Positions 63,249 to 64,000 of a stretch of DNA of 64,000 nucleotides are shown one piece after another. Numbering within the stretch: the stretch's first letter is position 1; every line of letters begins with the position of its first letter. The notes under the pieces were generated by a model that ran no database searches, was not told the origin of the DNA, and worked only from the letters and a program-made list of their open reading frames with translations. The translations under genes were made by a program, and so were the position numbers. The DNA is from Paenibacillus taiwanensis DSM 18679 (GTDB lineage: Bacteria; Bacillota; Bacilli; Paenibacillales; Paenibacillaceae): positions 1 through 64,000 of the forward strand of contig NZ_AULE01000024.1 of the NCBI RefSeq assembly GCF_000425125.1. Reading direction: 5' to 3'.

Positions 63249-64000
63249 ATGTACAGCGTAATGTTGGTAGACGACGAAATGCTTGATTTGGAAGGGATGA
63301 AACAATTTATTCCTTGGAATGAACTGGGTATGGAAGTTGTAGCCGCAGTAAATAACGCATTTGTGGCGTGTGAGATGTTAGAGCAGCATCCTATAGACAT
63401 CATAGTAAGTGATGTCAATATGCCTAATATGTCAGGCCTTGAGCTTGCACGTATAGCAATGGAGCAAAAGCCGCAGGTTCGTATCATATTTGTAAGCGGT
63501 TACCAAGACTTTAGTTATGTGAAGCAAGCACTTTCGCTCAAAGCTTATAGTTATGTGCTAAAACCAATGGACGACAATGAATTGATTGCTGTACTTCAGA
63601 AAGTGAAACAAGACTTGGATGATGAGCGCAAGCGACGGGAAACGGAAGAAGCTTACCAGCACATGATTCCAATGGCCAAAAATGATCTGTTAATTCGATT
63701 GTTCGAGGGAGACTGGGATGATGCACAGCACGAAGGTGTGCAGAGGCTAGTAAGTTCATATGGCTTAAACAATTTGAATTGGCCGATCCGTATTGCTGTA
63801 TTGGAACTTGATTATTTATCTTGGGTACAAGAGGAGAACAACTTGTCATTACAAGCTGTGTCTCGAAACTTCTTATATGAAGTTGGAGAAATTAGTAGAA
63901 AGCACAACATGCCGCACTGGTGTAAGTTATCGTCACAAAGAATCGTTTTGTTAGTTCACGAGCATAACAGACACTTCTTTATGGAGGATATGTATGCAGC
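63249..64000 (+). CDS. YesN-type response regulator, N-terminal part (runs off window)
   Basis: 250 residues are visible. The receiver domain (about 1-120) has acidic D8/D9, the phosphoacceptor D55 in SDVNMP, and K105 in LKP. From about 145 the sequence matches the middle region of YesN-like regulators, whose AraC-type helix-turn-helix lies further on, outside the window. GGGGGG precedes the ATG. Such regulators, usually with a YesM-type sensor kinase, control the neighbouring CUT1 transporter in response to extracellular carbohydrate. The kinase gene would be beyond the right edge. Confidence 0.88.
   Translation, partial: MYSVMLVDDEMLDLEGMKQFIPWNELGMEVVAAVNNAFVACEMLEQHPIDIIVSDVNMPNMSGLELARIAMEQKPQVRIIFVSGYQDFSYVKQALSLKAYSYVLKPMDDNELIAVLQKVKQDLDDERKRRETEEAYQHMIPMAKNDLLIRLFEGDWDDAQHEGVQRLVSSYGLNNLNWPIRIAVLELDYLSWVQEENNLSLQAVSRNFLYEVGEISRKHNMPHWCKLSSQRIVLLVHEHNRHFFMEDMYA

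Overview
The window looks like a chromosomal stretch of a low-to-moderate GC Gram-positive spore-former, most likely Paenibacillus or a close relative. This is inferred from strong AGGAGG-type ribosome sites, many lipoprotein signal peptides, a CUT1 sugar transporter followed by a YesN-type response regulator, stalk-domain and DUF1836 proteins, AdeR/Ald, HelD, YdbS/YdbT and NupNOPQ. No rRNA, tRNA, CRISPR array or prophage was seen. One mobile element, an IS256-family insertion, is cut by the left edge.

Layout. 1-4 kb: IS256 end, a broken YD-repeat (Rhs-like) tail, and two secreted proteins that each carry only one or two YD repeats plus LamG-like or NBR1-Ig-like domains. 4.5-10.3 kb: a complete Opp/Dpp-type peptide ABC transporter operon. 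10.5-12.3 kb: an Xre-cupin regulator divergent from azlCD. 12.5-14.2 kb: a YqkE-like protein, a small L,D-transpeptidase and a DUF4097 lipoprotein. 14.7-18.7 kb: a 1312-residue chitinase with two GH18 domains, a perfect upstream cre site and a terminator-like hairpin inside the coding sequence where the two halves join. 18.8-26 kb: an ECF41 sigma factor with its own recognisable promoter, a DUF1836 protein, a CNNM/CorC-type membrane protein, a Zur-box-controlled G3E GTPase, a long stretch with no gene, a TPR protein and a DUF4269 protein.

26.3-35.4 kb is amino acid catabolism: adeR-ald for alanine, a glycosyltransferase with an extra C-terminal domain, then proline dehydrogenase and P5C dehydrogenase. 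The last two lie divergent from a PAS/AAA+/Fis regulator that has lost the sigma-54 contact loop and the arginine fingers. 35.7-39.8 kb: VanZ, Nudix, YdbS/YdbT and a flavodoxin under a Fur box. 39.9-45.6 kb: a second, oppositely oriented oligopeptide transporter operon. 46-51.8 kb: a stalk-domain protein, a nucleotidyltransferase, HelD and a metallophosphoesterase. 51.9-58.6 kb: a purine nucleoside module (deoD, a Crp/Fnr regulator, nupNOPQ). 59.4-64 kb: a CUT1 ABC transporter and the start of a YesN-like response regulator.

The common theme is scavenging: peptides, amino acids, chitin, nucleosides and sugars, with metal-responsive (Zur, Fur) and carbon-responsive (cre) sites at several promoters. 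The best leads for new biology are the chitinase fusion that still carries a terminator-like hairpin, the degenerate enhancer-binding-type regulator beside the proline genes, the ECF41 factor without its usual partner gene, and stem-loops placed directly after the binding-protein gene in all three operons that begin with one.
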